From Streptomyces sp. NRRL F-2580 (GTDB lineage: Bacteria; Actinomycetota; Actinomycetes; Streptomycetales; Streptomycetaceae), in contig NZ_JOIR01000039.1 of the NCBI RefSeq assembly GCF_000720115.1, positions 1 through 60,408 of the forward strand: 60,408 nucleotides of DNA. The letters are read 5' to 3'. Made by a program: the position numbers and the translations under genes. Shown one piece after another: positions 49,699 to 59,352 of this stretch (positions are counted from its first letter, which is position 1; each line of letters begins with the position of its first letter). The notes beneath the pieces were generated by a model, which saw only the letters and a list, made by a program, of their open reading frames with translations, was not told where the DNA came from and searched no databases.

Positions 49699-50517
49699 AT
49701 GCACGCCGCCAAGGAAACCGCCGTCTACACGCACGGCCACCACGAGTCGGTCCTGCGCTCGCACCGCTGGCGCACCGCCGAGAACTCCGCCGCGTACCTG
49801 ATCGGCGAGCTGCGCCCGGGGATGTCCGTACTGGACGTCGGCTGCGGCCCGGGCACGATCACCGCGGACCTGGCGGAGCTGGTCGCGCCGGGCGGGCGGG
49901 TCACCGCGGTCGACGCGGCGCGGGATGTGGTCGAGCAGGCCCGGGCGCACGCGGCGGAGCGCGGGGTGAGCGGCATCGAGTTCGGCACGGCGGACGTCCA
50001 CGCGCTGGACTTCCCGGACGACTCCTTCGACGTGGTCCACGCCCACCAGGTGCTCCAGCACGTGGGCGACCCGGTGCAGGCGCTGCGCGAGATGCGGCGG
50101 GTGTGCCGGCCGGGCGGGATCGTGGCCGCGCGCGACGCCGACTACGCGGCGATGACCTGGTACCCGGCGACGCCGGGCCTGGACGAATGGCTGGACCTGT
50201 ACCGGCGCGTCGCCCGCGCCAACGGGGGCGAGCCGGACGCGGGGCGCCGGCTGCGGGCGTGGGCCCGGCAGGCCGGCTTCACGGACGTGACCTCGTCGGC
50301 GACGGCCTGGTGCTTCGCCACCCCGGAGGAGGCCGCGTGGTGGTCGTCGCTGTGGGCGGACCGTACGACGGCCTCCGCGTACGCGGCCAGGGCCACCGGC
50401 GGGGGGCACGCGGCGGCCTCTGACCTGGCCGCCGCCGCGGAGGCCTGGCGCACGTGGGGTGCGGACCCCGACGCCTGGTTCTCGGTCCTGAACGGCGAGA
50501 TCCTCTGCCGGGCCTGA
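49699..50517 (+). CDS. UbiE-like SAM-dependent methyltransferase
   Basis: 272 residues. Motif I VLDVGCGPGTITADLAEL, acidic VTAVDAA, motif II DSFDVVHAHQVLQHV and motif III RVCRPGGIVAARD are all intact. ATG 49699 has GAGGAGGG about 9 nt upstream. The 49600-49690 region is A/T-rich and contains GACGA-ACTGA-TCGTC, a possible operator. The substrate is unknown. Confidence 0.92.
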   Translation: MHAAKETAVYTHGHHESVLRSHRWRTAENSAAYLIGELRPGMSVLDVGCGPGTITADLAELVAPGGRVTAVDAARDVVEQARAHAAERGVSGIEFGTADVHALDFPDDSFDVVHAHQVLQHVGDPVQALREMRRVCRPGGIVAARDADYAAMTWYPATPGLDEWLDLYRRVARANGGEPDAGRRLRAWARQAGFTDVTSSATAWCFATPEEAAWWSSLWADRTTASAYAARATGGGHAAASDLAAAAEAWRTWGADPDAWFSVLNGEILCRA

Positions 50518-50543
50518 CCCCGCGGCCCGGCGCGGTGCCACCT

Positions 50544-50560
50544 CCCGGGGCTCCGCCCCA
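50544..50560. repeat. Short copy of the Streptomyces intergenic palindrome
   Basis: CCCGGGGCTCCGCCCC in the 66-bp space between convergent genes. It repeats the core of the element at 23673-23745, here in its normal intergenic position, and may serve as a terminator for both genes. Confidence 0.6.
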
Positions 50561-50583
50561 GCGGCGGCCGGGCGGCCGGGCGC

Positions 50584-52551
50584 CTACAGAGGGGGCCGCA
50601 TGCGGAAGTCGTAGCGGGGTGGGAGCGGGCGGTCGGTGAGGGCGGACCAGGCCTCTGACAGGGTCTCCTCGCCCTCGCGGAGGTCCGGGATCTCGAAGCC
50701 GTCCTCGAAGACCCGGCCCGCCGCGGCGACATGGCCCTCCGCCGCCAGCAGCCGCGCGGCGAGCAGCCGGAAGCGGCCATGTTCCCGCAGGGCCGGCCGG
50801 AGCCGGTCCCAGACGCGGCGGGCTTCCGGGAGGCGGCCGGCGGCCAGCAGGGCCGCCATCGCCTCACGGCCCAGCGCGGCCTCCGCCGGGGCCCACGTCT
50901 CACCGCCGCGGCTCTCCCCCGCCAGGTCCTCGAAGGCCGCCGCGTACCCGTCGGCCGCCCGCGCCGGATCCCCGGCCAGCGCGTCCGCCACCGCCAGGCA
51001 CCTCAGCAGCGGCCACCGCGACGGCGCCAGCGCCAGCCCGCGCTCCCAGCTCCGTACGGCCTGCGCCACGTCCCCGGCGTGCCACTGGGCCACGCCGAGG
51101 TGGTACTCGGTCAGCGGATCCGCCGGGGCCGTCTCCAGCATGTCCCGCCAGTGCGCGGCGACCAGGCTCGGGCCCGGCGGAACCACCCGCCGCGGGGTGG
51201 GGAGGACGCCCGTGCGCCACAGCTCCAGCCAGGGGGCCTGCTCCTCGCCGAGGGTGGACTCGTCGAAGGGGGTGCCCGGCAGTGGGAAGCCACCGCACAT
51301 CACTTCCAGCGCGCCCCAGCCGGAGCCCGCCGCGAGCCGCTCCCCCGGTTCGGTGTCGGCGCACTCGCGCCACGCCTTGTACGCCGTCTCCACCCGCTCC
51401 GCCGGCAGCGCCCGCGCCAGCGCGTGCTCGGCCGCGCCGCGCGCCGCCGCCCAGTCGGCCCCGTGCACGGCGGCGGGTTCCGCGGCCAGCGGCCCGTACG
51501 CCTCCAGCCAGCTGAACTCCCCGCCGCCCTCCAGCCGTACGTGCTCCAGCTGGGTGCGGGCCAGCCCGGCCTGGATCTCCGCGTAGCCGCCCGTGCCCGG
51601 CTCGGTCAGCCACTCCTGCCAGCGCCGGCCGCCGCCGCCCGCGCCCCACACGAACAGCTTGCGCCCGCGCAGCCGCCCGGTGGAGGTCTGCACGAGCCCC
51701 TGCCCGGCCGCGTCCAGCGAGGCGATCCAGGGTCTGGCCCCGGGCTCGACCTCGTAGAAGAAGTCGGCCGGGTACTCGCTGCGCAGCGGGTACGTGCGGT
51801 CCGTGCCCTCCCACTCCGGTACGGGGACGCGGCGCAGCGCGCGCTCGTAGCCGAAGTGCCAGGCCTCGTCGGCGGGGGCGAGCACCCGGGTGCCCGCGTC
51901 CTCGGGTACGGCGATGTTGGACCACCAGTACACGGGCGCCGGCCGTTCGTGCGGGTTGCGCACGCGGACGCCGACGTAGAGGAACTCCGCGTCGGCGGGC
52001 AGCCACAGGTCCACCTGGAAGGGCAGGTCGCGCAGCCGCTCCCACTCCCACAGCCGGACCATCACGCCCCCGTCCGGGGCGGGGACGAGCGCGGCGTGCA
52101 GCGGGGCGCAGGAGAGCGTGGTGTGGCCGGTCGCGCCGATGTTCCACTCGATGCCGCCGGAGAACCAGGCCCCGTTCAGCGCGAAGTTCGCGGGCTGGAA
52201 CACCGGGTTGCGGTACAGCAGTTCGCGGCCCGTCGGCAGGTGCAGGAGCGAGTGGACGCGCCCGCCCAGCTCCGGGAGCACGGTGACCCGCAGGTGGTCG
52301 TTCTCGATGACGATCGTCTCGAACTCCCGCTCCGGCCGCTCCCGTCGGTACCCGTCCCGGATCCGGACGGGCAGCAGGGAGCGCAGGGGCTCGTACCCGA
52401 TCTGCCGTGCCATCTCGCGCGGCAGCCCGTCGCGCGACCGGTCGTCCAGCGCGTGCACGCCGTCGGGCGCGCGCAGGGCGGGCAGGGGGTTCTCGGCGCC
52501 CAGCGGGGCTGCGGGAAGGGTCAGTACGGCGCGGCGGACGATGGTGGCCAT
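50584..52551 (-). CDS. DUF5107 / TPR protein, probable carbohydrate-related
   Basis: 655 residues. The N-terminal two-thirds have the course of DUF5107 proteins with a galactose-mutarotase-like beta-sandwich (LRVTVLPELGGRVHSLLHLPTGRELLYRNP; GGIEWNIGATGHT; PVYWWSNIAVPEDAGTRVL). The C-terminal third (about 440-630) is helical with TPR-like repeats (YHLGVAQWHAGDVAQAVRSW, EHGRFRLLAARLLAAEGHV). From memory, such proteins occur with sugar-use genes, but no enzyme activity is proven. ATG 52551 chosen over 52566. Confidence 0.8.
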   Translation of the reverse strand: MATIVRRAVLTLPAAPLGAENPLPALRAPDGVHALDDRSRDGLPREMARQIGYEPLRSLLPVRIRDGYRRERPEREFETIVIENDHLRVTVLPELGGRVHSLLHLPTGRELLYRNPVFQPANFALNGAWFSGGIEWNIGATGHTTLSCAPLHAALVPAPDGGVMVRLWEWERLRDLPFQVDLWLPADAEFLYVGVRVRNPHERPAPVYWWSNIAVPEDAGTRVLAPADEAWHFGYERALRRVPVPEWEGTDRTYPLRSEYPADFFYEVEPGARPWIASLDAAGQGLVQTSTGRLRGRKLFVWGAGGGGRRWQEWLTEPGTGGYAEIQAGLARTQLEHVRLEGGGEFSWLEAYGPLAAEPAAVHGADWAAARGAAEHALARALPAERVETAYKAWRECADTEPGERLAAGSGWGALEVMCGGFPLPGTPFDESTLGEEQAPWLELWRTGVLPTPRRVVPPGPSLVAAHWRDMLETAPADPLTEYHLGVAQWHAGDVAQAVRSWERGLALAPSRWPLLRCLAVADALAGDPARAADGYAAAFEDLAGESRGGETWAPAEAALGREAMAALLAAGRLPEARRVWDRLRPALREHGRFRLLAARLLAAEGHVAAAGRVFEDGFEIPDLREGEETLSEAWSALTDRPLPPRYDFRMRPPL

Positions 52552-52639
52552 GGGGAAATGGAACACGCCGGGGCGGCCGGTGCACAGGGGTTCCGCGGAT
52601 CACCACCGGTCAGGATTACGCAAAGCCCCTCGTGCGGTC

Positions 52640-53539
52640 CTACCGGAAGGCGCCCGCGACCAGATCGGCCAGCAATGCGCCGGCGCGCCCGTCCGGGTCC
52701 AAATCCGGGTCGTAGATGGTGACGTTGATCCCGACGCAGCGCGGTGAGCGCGCCAGTACGCCGAGCAGCTCGGCGAGTTCGTCGGGGATCAACCCGCCCG
52801 GGTCGGGGCTGTCCACGGCCGGCATGACGGCCGGGTCCAGCACGTCGGCGTCCAAGTGCACCCAGAATCCGGCGGTCTCCGGCGGGTGCAGCCCTTCCAG
52901 CGCCGCCCGCGCGACCGGTCCGGCCCCGCGCTCGCGGATCTCCCCGACGGTGGCCACGGAGATCCCGGCCGCGTGCAGTTCCGCGAGGTCCGGGTCCCCG
53001 TCCCGCAGGCCGAAGAGCCGTACGTCCTCGTCCCGCAGGTAGGGGGCCCGCCCCTCCAGGTCGGCGAGATCGGCCTGGCCGCGGCCGGTGGAGAGGGCGA
53101 GCTCCTCTCCGCCGGCCGCGCCGACGGGCCCGTTCACGGCCTCGTTGCCGGGGTGGCGGAAGTCCGCGGAGCCGTCGATCGCGGCCAGTCCGTACCGTCC
53201 GATCCGGCGCATGGCGAGGGCGGCGCCCAGCTGGATCGAACAGTCGCCGCCGAGGACGACGGGGAACTCCCCGGCCCGCAGGTGGCGTTCGATCCGGTCG
53301 GCGAGCGTGACGGTGTAGGCGGCGAGGGCCTCGGCGTGGAAGACGCCGTCGCCCTCCTGCCAGTCGCCGCGGTCGTAGCGCGGCGGGACGACCACCCCGC
53401 CCTCGCGCGCGCCGAGCCGGGCGAGGAGGCCCTGTTCGCGCAGGGCACCGGCGAGCTTGTAGACGCCGGGTACGGCGCCGGGCGCGGGCGGGCGCAGACC
53501 GAGGTTGGACGGGGCGTCGAGGAGCACCAGGGTTCGCAT
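52640..53539 (-). CDS. Arginase-family (ureohydrolase fold) protein with altered metal site
   Basis: 299 residues. The three metal-binding regions of the arginase/agmatinase fold are recognisable but changed. GGDHS reads GGDCS (C100). DAHxD reads DGSAD (D122, S124, D126), so the histidine is lost. SxDxDxxDP is intact as HLDADVLDP. With two of the usual ligands replaced, a standard binuclear manganese centre is doubtful. It could use another metal state or have a different role. It precedes the DUF5107 gene on the same strand by 88 bp and follows the acetyltransferase gene by 4 bp. Confidence 0.82.
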   Translation of the reverse strand: MRTLVLLDAPSNLGLRPPAPGAVPGVYKLAGALREQGLLARLGAREGGVVVPPRYDRGDWQEGDGVFHAEALAAYTVTLADRIERHLRAGEFPVVLGGDCSIQLGAALAMRRIGRYGLAAIDGSADFRHPGNEAVNGPVGAAGGEELALSTGRGQADLADLEGRAPYLRDEDVRLFGLRDGDPDLAELHAAGISVATVGEIRERGAGPVARAALEGLHPPETAGFWVHLDADVLDPAVMPAVDSPDPGGLIPDELAELLGVLARSPRCVGINVTIYDPDLDPDGRAGALLADLVAGAFR

Positions 53540-53543
53540 GCCC

Positions 53544-54122
53544 TCATCCTGTGCGATGAGCCCCCTCGGGAACCTGCATTTCGGCGGTGATCGCCCAGCG
53601 CTCGTGGTCGCGCCAGGCTCCGTCGACGTACAGGAAGTCGGGGGAGAGTCCTTCGAGGCGGAAGCCCGCTCCCCGCACGAGGGCGAGGGAGGCGGTGTTG
53701 CCGGGCTGGACGTTGGCCTCCAGGCGGTGCAGCCCGAGGCCGTGGTCGGCTTCGGGGGCGAAGGCGTGGGTGAGGACCAGCCCGAGGGCTTCGCGGAACA
53801 GGCCCCGCCCGGCGGCGTGCGCGAAGGCCCCGTAGCCGAGGGCCCCGCACTGGAAGGCCCCGCGCACGATGTTGTTGACGTTGACGAAGCCGGCGATGGC
53901 TCCGGTCTCCCGCTCGCAGACCAGGAACCCGGCGCGGCCCTCGCCTTCGGTCAGCCGGGCCGCGTACGGCTCGTACTCCTCGATGGTGGCGGGCGGCGCC
54001 AGCCACGGACGGTGGAGCTCGCGGCTCTCGTGCACGCGTGCGGTGAACTCGGGGCCGTCAGCGAGCCGGAAGGGGCGCAGGCCCACGCGCTCGCCCTCCC
54101 GGAGGTAGGTCGAAAGGGTCAT
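53544..54122 (-). CDS. GNAT acetyltransferase (RimJ/RimL-like)
   Basis: 192 residues. The acetyl-CoA-binding region reads GYGAFAHAAGRGLFREALGLV, and the C-terminal HRLEANVQPGNTASLALVRGAGF is the RimJ-like signature. The acceptor could be a ribosomal protein N-terminus or an antibiotic. ATG 54122 chosen (MTLSTYLREGERV). It lies 4 bp upstream of the arginase-like gene, so the two are probably co-transcribed. Confidence 0.9.
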   Translation of the reverse strand: MTLSTYLREGERVGLRPFRLADGPEFTARVHESRELHRPWLAPPATIEEYEPYAARLTEGEGRAGFLVCERETGAIAGFVNVNNIVRGAFQCGALGYGAFAHAAGRGLFREALGLVLTHAFAPEADHGLGLHRLEANVQPGNTASLALVRGAGFRLEGLSPDFLYVDGAWRDHERWAITAEMQVPEGAHRTG

Positions 54123-54169
54123 CACCCCAGGAGGATGCCAGGCGTGCGGGCGCGGCTGCTCAACGAGCG

Positions 54170-54676
54170 TCAGTACCACCCTTCGCGGTCGCCCGAAGTG
54201 AGCTCTGCGACAGCCGCGTCCTGGACGTTCTCGATGTCGCGGATGTAGGGCACGGCATTCGGGGTGTGCGTGCAGAAGGTGACGGTGGCGGTCAGGAGAT
54301 CATCGCCCTCTCCGCCCATGGAAAGGGTGACGTACGACCGTACTTCCTGGTCTCCGAATTTCCGCTCCGCTTCGACGAGACAGGCGAAGGCATAGGCAAG
54401 ACACCTCCTGAGGAGGGGGCCGGTCCGCTCGGACGCCGCCGCCGGGAGGTCATAGTCGATCATGCCTCGTCCGTTGATCGACGTCTCCTCCTGGAGCACG
54501 TCGAAATACGAGCTGGTGAGCTCGGGGACAAGTCCGGTCAGTACACGGGCGCCGTTGGGGGTGTACGACCAGCCTTCGGCCGCCACCTCGTGGAACATGG
54601 GCGGGATGTCGCGGTCCGTGAGTTCCGCGACGGGGTACTCCGCCAGCATCCGGGTCATCTTCTCATTGATTTTCAT
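54170..54676 (-). CDS. Probable immunity protein for the RHS toxin
   Basis: 168 residues, acidic, no signal or TM helix, and no family I recognise. It starts 2 bp after the RHS stop, with a GAGGG ribosome site inside the end of the RHS gene, exactly where immunity genes of polymorphic toxins stand. The N-terminus (MKINEKMTRMLAEY) is Lys-rich and the DNA is less GC-rich than elsewhere. The function is inferred from position only. Confidence 0.75.
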   Translation of the reverse strand: MKINEKMTRMLAEYPVAELTDRDIPPMFHEVAAEGWSYTPNGARVLTGLVPELTSSYFDVLQEETSINGRGMIDYDLPAAASERTGPLLRRCLAYAFACLVEAERKFGDQEVRSYVTLSMGGEGDDLLTATVTFCTHTPNAVPYIRDIENVQDAAVAELTSGDREGWY

Positions 54677-54678
54677 GA

Positions 54679-55077
54679 CTATCCCTCACCGAGAGCGGAG
54701 AGGCCCTTTCTGATTGCGGCGATGAATCCCGGGCTGTTCCCTACGGACTTTTCAATGGAGCGCGGCAGCCCATCGAACTTCCCCGTCTCGAAATCATACT
54801 GATACTTCGCACTCTTGTTGGCCTGGTCCTGGAAATGCAGCTGCCCCGGGCGTCCGCCGGGATCCGGGTTCTCCACATCGATGCGGTACTGCCCGTGGTT
54901 CCACAGCGTCTTGCTCGTGATCTGCGTGCCGTTGGCCCCGATCATTCCCTTGGCATCGGGGTCCTTGATGCCGTAGAGATCACGCATCTCCTCGACGCGC
55001 TTGCGCACGACCTCAGGGTGGTACGGGTCCTTCTCGAATCCCGGCTGGGAGGTGTAACCCTCCCGGAGCGGCGTGTA
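54679..55077 (-). other. C-terminal toxin module of the RHS protein
   Basis: 132 residues after the last DPLGLAPK. A direct count of 54661-54780 gives 65 G/C of 120 (54 percent), clearly lower than the rest of the window, which supports modular exchange of this tip together with the immunity gene. Nuclease activity is possible by analogy but no catalytic residue is certain. Confidence 0.65.
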
Positions 55078-58000
55078 CTTGGGTGCGAGGCCGAGAGGGT
55101 CGAACCAGGTCAGGGGGTTGTGTACGTAGGCGGACGGATTGGGTGCCGCCGCCAGCCCGAGGGGGTCAAGGGTGAGGTATCGCGCCGCTTCCGGGTCGTA
55201 GTGGCGGAAGTAGTTGTAGTGGAGTCCGGATTCGGGGTCGAAGTACTGCCCGGGGAAGCGGAGCGGTGTGTACGCCGTACTCGAGCTGCTCCAGGTCGTG
55301 GTGCCCCACAGCGTGCTGCGGGATCGCCACACCACATGGCCGGATTCGTCGATGAGTTCACCGGGGGTGCCGACGAGGTCCGTGACGAGGGCGAAGAAGC
55401 GCTCGTCGACCACGTCCTGCGCGTCGTCCGCCGTGAGGAGGCGCTCGGTCTGCGCCAGCGGACGCAGGCCGTTGTGGTCCCAGGTGGTGGCCACCGGATG
55501 GGGCAGCTCGGGTGCGGTGGCGACCTGTTCGCACAAGGTGGTTCCGTCCCAGGTGAAGGTCACCTGCTCCGTCACCGTGGCCCCGTCCTCCCCGAGTCGC
55601 TGTTTGGCGATGCGGCGGCCGAGCGGGTCGTAGAGGTACTTCCACACCGTGCCGTCCGGTGTCGTCACCTTCGACAGGCGGTCCTCCGCATCCCACACGT
55701 AGTGCCAGGTGTCCGCCTTGCGTGAGATCCGCTTCTTCCGCCGGACCGTGACCCGGCCGAGGTCGTCGTGCTCGTAGCGGACGCTTCCGGCCTCGACCAG
55801 CGCGGTACCCGCGTACGAACGGCGACCGGTTGCCTCTTGCGCGGCATGTGAGCGGGCCCAGTGGGCCTCGGTCTGGTTACCGGCCTCGTCGTACGCGTAC
55901 TGCTCGGTCCAGTTCGCGGCCCGTACAGCGGTCACGCGGCCGCCTGAGTCCAGGTCGAACCTCTTCGTCCCCGACTGATCGTCCGCGAGGGCGACGAGAT
56001 GACCGTCGGCGCGGTAGGTGTAATCACGCCGCTGGATGCCGCGGCCGCGGCTGCTGACCTGCTGGCTGGTGAGCCGGCCCATGGCATCGACCTGCGACAC
56101 CAGCGAGAGCGACTCCCCGATGTGGCGGGCGGTCTCGTGTCCCGCGGCGTCGTGTTCGAAGGTGACCGCGCGCTCCGACGTCGTGAGCGAGACGCGGCGG
56201 CCCGCGGCATCGTAGCTCCAGCGGCTGACGACACCGCTGGGGGTGGTGCGGCTCACCCGGCGGCCGAGCAGGTCGTACGTGTACCGGACCGTCCGACCGT
56301 TCACCGTCTCGTGGTTGAGACGCCCGTGGCGGTCGCGGATGACAGCGAGCGTCGCATCCGGTCCCACGGCGTGCGTGACTTGGTCGAACAGGTCGTATTC
56401 AAAAGTGGTCGTCCGGCCGTCGGCTTCCTTGGAGACCGCGTTGTCGAGCACATCACGCGCGTAGCGCACCACTCGGCCCGCCGCATCGGTCCGTGCCGTG
56501 AGTCGGCCGGCGACATCGCGTGCGTACGAAATGGTCCGACCGTCGAAATCGCTCTCGGACACGAGGCGGCCCACGGCGTCGTACTCGTAGTCCCAGGTCA
56601 GGCCATTGGGGTTGCGTACCTGCGTCAGGCGGAGCTCATGGTCGTGCAGGAATTCGTATCGCGCCCCGTCGGCGCCGGTACGGGCCGTCATGAGGTCGAA
56701 GTGCGTGTACTCGAACCGGGACACGGCGCCCATGGCATCCGTGTGGGTGAGGCAGTTGCCCTCGCCGTCGTAGGTCCACCACTGCTCGGAGGCGTCACCG
56801 TCGACACGGTGGGCGAGTCGGCCCTCCGGCGTCCACTCGAAGCGGGTGGTGCTGCCGACCGGGTCGACCAGGACGATCGGGCGTCCGAATCCGTCGCGCT
56901 CGATCCGGGTCGTGTGGCCGAGGGGGTCGGTGATCTCGACGGGCAGCCCCGCGTCGTTGTTGCGGATGTGCGTGGTGTTGCCGAGCGCGTCGGTGACAGC
57001 GGTGGTACGGCCGCCCTCGTCGTACGTGTAGCGGGTGACAGCACCGGCCGAGTCCTCGACCAGGAACCCGTTGCCGCGCTCGTCATAGTGTCGGCGAACG
57101 GTCGTCCGATCGGGATGGGTGATACGTGTCGGTCGCCCCATCGGGCCGTAGTCCGCCGACAGTTCCCGGCCGTCCGGCCGTATCACGGAGGTGGGGCGGC
57201 CCGCCCCGTCGTACGTGAAGCGTGTCGTGCGACCGAGGGGATCCGTATGGGTCAGCAGCCGGTTGTACCGGTCGCGCTCGAAGCGCGTGACCTCGCCGTG
57301 CGGATCGATCTCCGCGCAGATCTGATGGGCTTCGTTGACGAGGTAGCGGTGAACGGCCCCACTGCTGGTGGTCGCCGTCGTGACACGCCGACCCGTGCCG
57401 GGGTCGTGTCCGTACTCCAGGCGGAGGGCGACGTGGCCTTCCGCACCGCCCTCGGCGACGCAGCGGTCGTGCTCGTCGTAGGCGTACTCGTAGCGGCTGT
57501 CGTTGGTGTCGGTCCATGACGTCACCCGGCCACGGTCGTCGTAGGTGAACCGCAGTGGCAGCCCGGAGGAGTTGATGACGTCGGTCAGATGGCCGTCGGT
57601 GTAGCCGTAACGGAGTATCTCCTGGTCACGGCCGTCAGATGTGGCACCGACCAGGTGAAGCGCGGTGATCCGTCCCTCGTCGGCGGTCAGTTTCAGTCGG
57701 TAGCCGCCGTGGTGGACGATCGAGCTGGGCGCGTCAGAGGCGGCGTCGTATTCGAACGTGATCCAGTTTCCGTTGCGGTCGTCGATCTGGACGAGCCGGG
57801 CCTCATCCGGATCGCGCGTCTCGAAGCGCCGCACTCGGCCGGTGTCCGGATCTGTGATCGTGTAGTCCCCGTTCGGGTCGCGGTCGAGTGACCACCGCGG
57901 CCCATGGGTCGGCAGGACGGGAACACCGGGCGCGGGGTGGGGGTAGCTGAGGAGCAGGCCGTCCTCGGAGACGAAGACGAGCCCTTCCGAGTCGATCTCC

Positions 58001-59352
58001 AGGCGCTGGTCGGCGGTGGACGACCAAGAGGGACCGAACCAGCGGCCGGCGCGGTAGTCGGACGCGACCCTGCGACGGAACACGAGGGGAAGTGTGCCGG
58101 GGAGGACGACATCGGTCTGGGGCAGGTACATGGCGCCGGTGGCCAGGTCGATCGGGTCCGACGGGTCCGTCTCCGCCGCCCTTTCCGTACGGGAGGGGTT
58201 GGCGGGGTCGTCCACGCCCCGGCGCGCGGGGCCCTTGATGTCGTCGAGGTGTTTGGCGGCGGAGGCGACCTTCTTGGCGGTGCCCAGGCCCTTGGAGCCG
58301 ACGAGTTCGGGTATGAGCTTGCCGATGCCTTCCGAGGGGTCCTTCATGAACTCGTCGAGCATCTGCTTGCCCGCGCCCATCGGGTCGTTGGCCATGGTGA
58401 CCAGGCCGGCCGCGGTCGAGTTCAGGTTGGTCAGGAACTCGGCGGGATGGGTCAGGTTGTACGGGTCCAGCGGGTTCAGGCCGCGGGCGAAGTTGACCAC
58501 GCCGGCCGTGCCCTTGATGACGCCGCCGACCAGGTGGGTGGAGGCGAGGTCGAGGTAGTCCATGCCGTCGCCGAGCTGCTCGGTGTACGAGGGCTTGGGC
58601 GGGGCGGCGTCGCGGGCCGCGCGGACGGCCGCGGCGACGGTGCCGGCCTGCTCGTTGCGCTGGGTGCGGGCGTCCGCGAGCTTCTCCTGTGCGGCCTTGG
58701 CCATGGCCTCGCCGGGGTCGGGGTAGTCCTGCGACGGGCGGGGCGGCAGGTGTTCCGACTTCGCCTTCACGGCGTCGTTGTACGTCTTGACGAGCTTCTT
58801 GTGCGCCTCGTAGGCGTCCTCGGAGGCCTTCTTCGCCTTGTTGTAGTCGTCGAGGGCCTCCTTCGCCTTGCCCTGCGCCCACTCGACGGTTTCGGCGAAC
58901 CGGCCCATCGCGTCGGCGGCCTTCCCGAAGGCATCGGCCGCGTTGAACCAGCGCGGCGGCTCCTTCGCGACGGACTCGCGGAACGCGCTCGCGGCCGCGC
59001 CCTTGAGCCCGTCGGGCTCGGTCAGATTCTTCAGACCGTTGCCGACGGACTCGAAGGCATTCTTGAAGTCGTTGAGGTGGGCGACCTGCTCGCGGATCTT
59101 CGAAGGGCTGCCGTAGACCAGCCGCTTCGGGTCCTCGGTCTGGCCGAGTTCGAGCTCGGCGACATCCGCGCCGAGCTGGTTCGCGGCGGAGCGGCTCTTG
59201 TCGCGGACCCAGTCGCTCGCATCGTGCAGGCCGACATCGTCGGCGACGTCGGCGACCTTGTCACCGCCCCACTCGACGAGGTCACCGACGTCCTCGGCAC
59301 GGTCCTCGACCCAGTCCTCCGCCGAGTCCGGTACGAAATCCCGCCAGCCCAT
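54679..59352 (-). CDS. RHS-repeat polymorphic toxin, probably exported by a type VII-like system
   Basis: 1557 residues. Residues 1-200 are helical with a WXG-like/T7SS-effector character (SPSKIREQVAHLNDFKNAFE). A hydrophobic stretch around 270-330 follows. A DUF6531-like start of the cage (DPIDLATGAMYLPQTDVVLP) begins near 388. About thirty YD repeats run to about 1300. The RHS core motif PGQYFDPESGLHYNYFRHYD, then LDPLGLA and DPLGLAPK, ends at 1425; this region self-cleaves in related proteins. The last 132 residues (54679-55077) are the toxin tip with GRPGQLHFQD and YDFETGKF, resembling what I recall as polymorphic toxin type 24. Directly abuts the EspC-like gene. Confidence 0.92.
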   Translation of the reverse strand: MGWRDFVPDSAEDWVEDRAEDVGDLVEWGGDKVADVADDVGLHDASDWVRDKSRSAANQLGADVAELELGQTEDPKRLVYGSPSKIREQVAHLNDFKNAFESVGNGLKNLTEPDGLKGAAASAFRESVAKEPPRWFNAADAFGKAADAMGRFAETVEWAQGKAKEALDDYNKAKKASEDAYEAHKKLVKTYNDAVKAKSEHLPPRPSQDYPDPGEAMAKAAQEKLADARTQRNEQAGTVAAAVRAARDAAPPKPSYTEQLGDGMDYLDLASTHLVGGVIKGTAGVVNFARGLNPLDPYNLTHPAEFLTNLNSTAAGLVTMANDPMGAGKQMLDEFMKDPSEGIGKLIPELVGSKGLGTAKKVASAAKHLDDIKGPARRGVDDPANPSRTERAAETDPSDPIDLATGAMYLPQTDVVLPGTLPLVFRRRVASDYRAGRWFGPSWSSTADQRLEIDSEGLVFVSEDGLLLSYPHPAPGVPVLPTHGPRWSLDRDPNGDYTITDPDTGRVRRFETRDPDEARLVQIDDRNGNWITFEYDAASDAPSSIVHHGGYRLKLTADEGRITALHLVGATSDGRDQEILRYGYTDGHLTDVINSSGLPLRFTYDDRGRVTSWTDTNDSRYEYAYDEHDRCVAEGGAEGHVALRLEYGHDPGTGRRVTTATTSSGAVHRYLVNEAHQICAEIDPHGEVTRFERDRYNRLLTHTDPLGRTTRFTYDGAGRPTSVIRPDGRELSADYGPMGRPTRITHPDRTTVRRHYDERGNGFLVEDSAGAVTRYTYDEGGRTTAVTDALGNTTHIRNNDAGLPVEITDPLGHTTRIERDGFGRPIVLVDPVGSTTRFEWTPEGRLAHRVDGDASEQWWTYDGEGNCLTHTDAMGAVSRFEYTHFDLMTARTGADGARYEFLHDHELRLTQVRNPNGLTWDYEYDAVGRLVSESDFDGRTISYARDVAGRLTARTDAAGRVVRYARDVLDNAVSKEADGRTTTFEYDLFDQVTHAVGPDATLAVIRDRHGRLNHETVNGRTVRYTYDLLGRRVSRTTPSGVVSRWSYDAAGRRVSLTTSERAVTFEHDAAGHETARHIGESLSLVSQVDAMGRLTSQQVSSRGRGIQRRDYTYRADGHLVALADDQSGTKRFDLDSGGRVTAVRAANWTEQYAYDEAGNQTEAHWARSHAAQEATGRRSYAGTALVEAGSVRYEHDDLGRVTVRRKKRISRKADTWHYVWDAEDRLSKVTTPDGTVWKYLYDPLGRRIAKQRLGEDGATVTEQVTFTWDGTTLCEQVATAPELPHPVATTWDHNGLRPLAQTERLLTADDAQDVVDERFFALVTDLVGTPGELIDESGHVVWRSRSTLWGTTTWSSSSTAYTPLRFPGQYFDPESGLHYNYFRHYDPEAARYLTLDPLGLAAAPNPSAYVHNPLTWFDPLGLAPKYTPLREGYTSQPGFEKDPYHPEVVRKRVEEMRDLYGIKDPDAKGMIGANGTQITSKTLWNHGQYRIDVENPDPGGRPGQLHFQDQANKSAKYQYDFETGKFDGLPRSIEKSVGNSPGFIAAIRKGLSALGEG

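Noticed and set aside
55000..58100. Repetitive sequence that might be taken for a repeat array or CRISPR
   Set aside because: The repeats are degenerate at DNA level and encode YD (RHS) repeats in frame. No direct repeats with unique spacers exist anywhere in the window.
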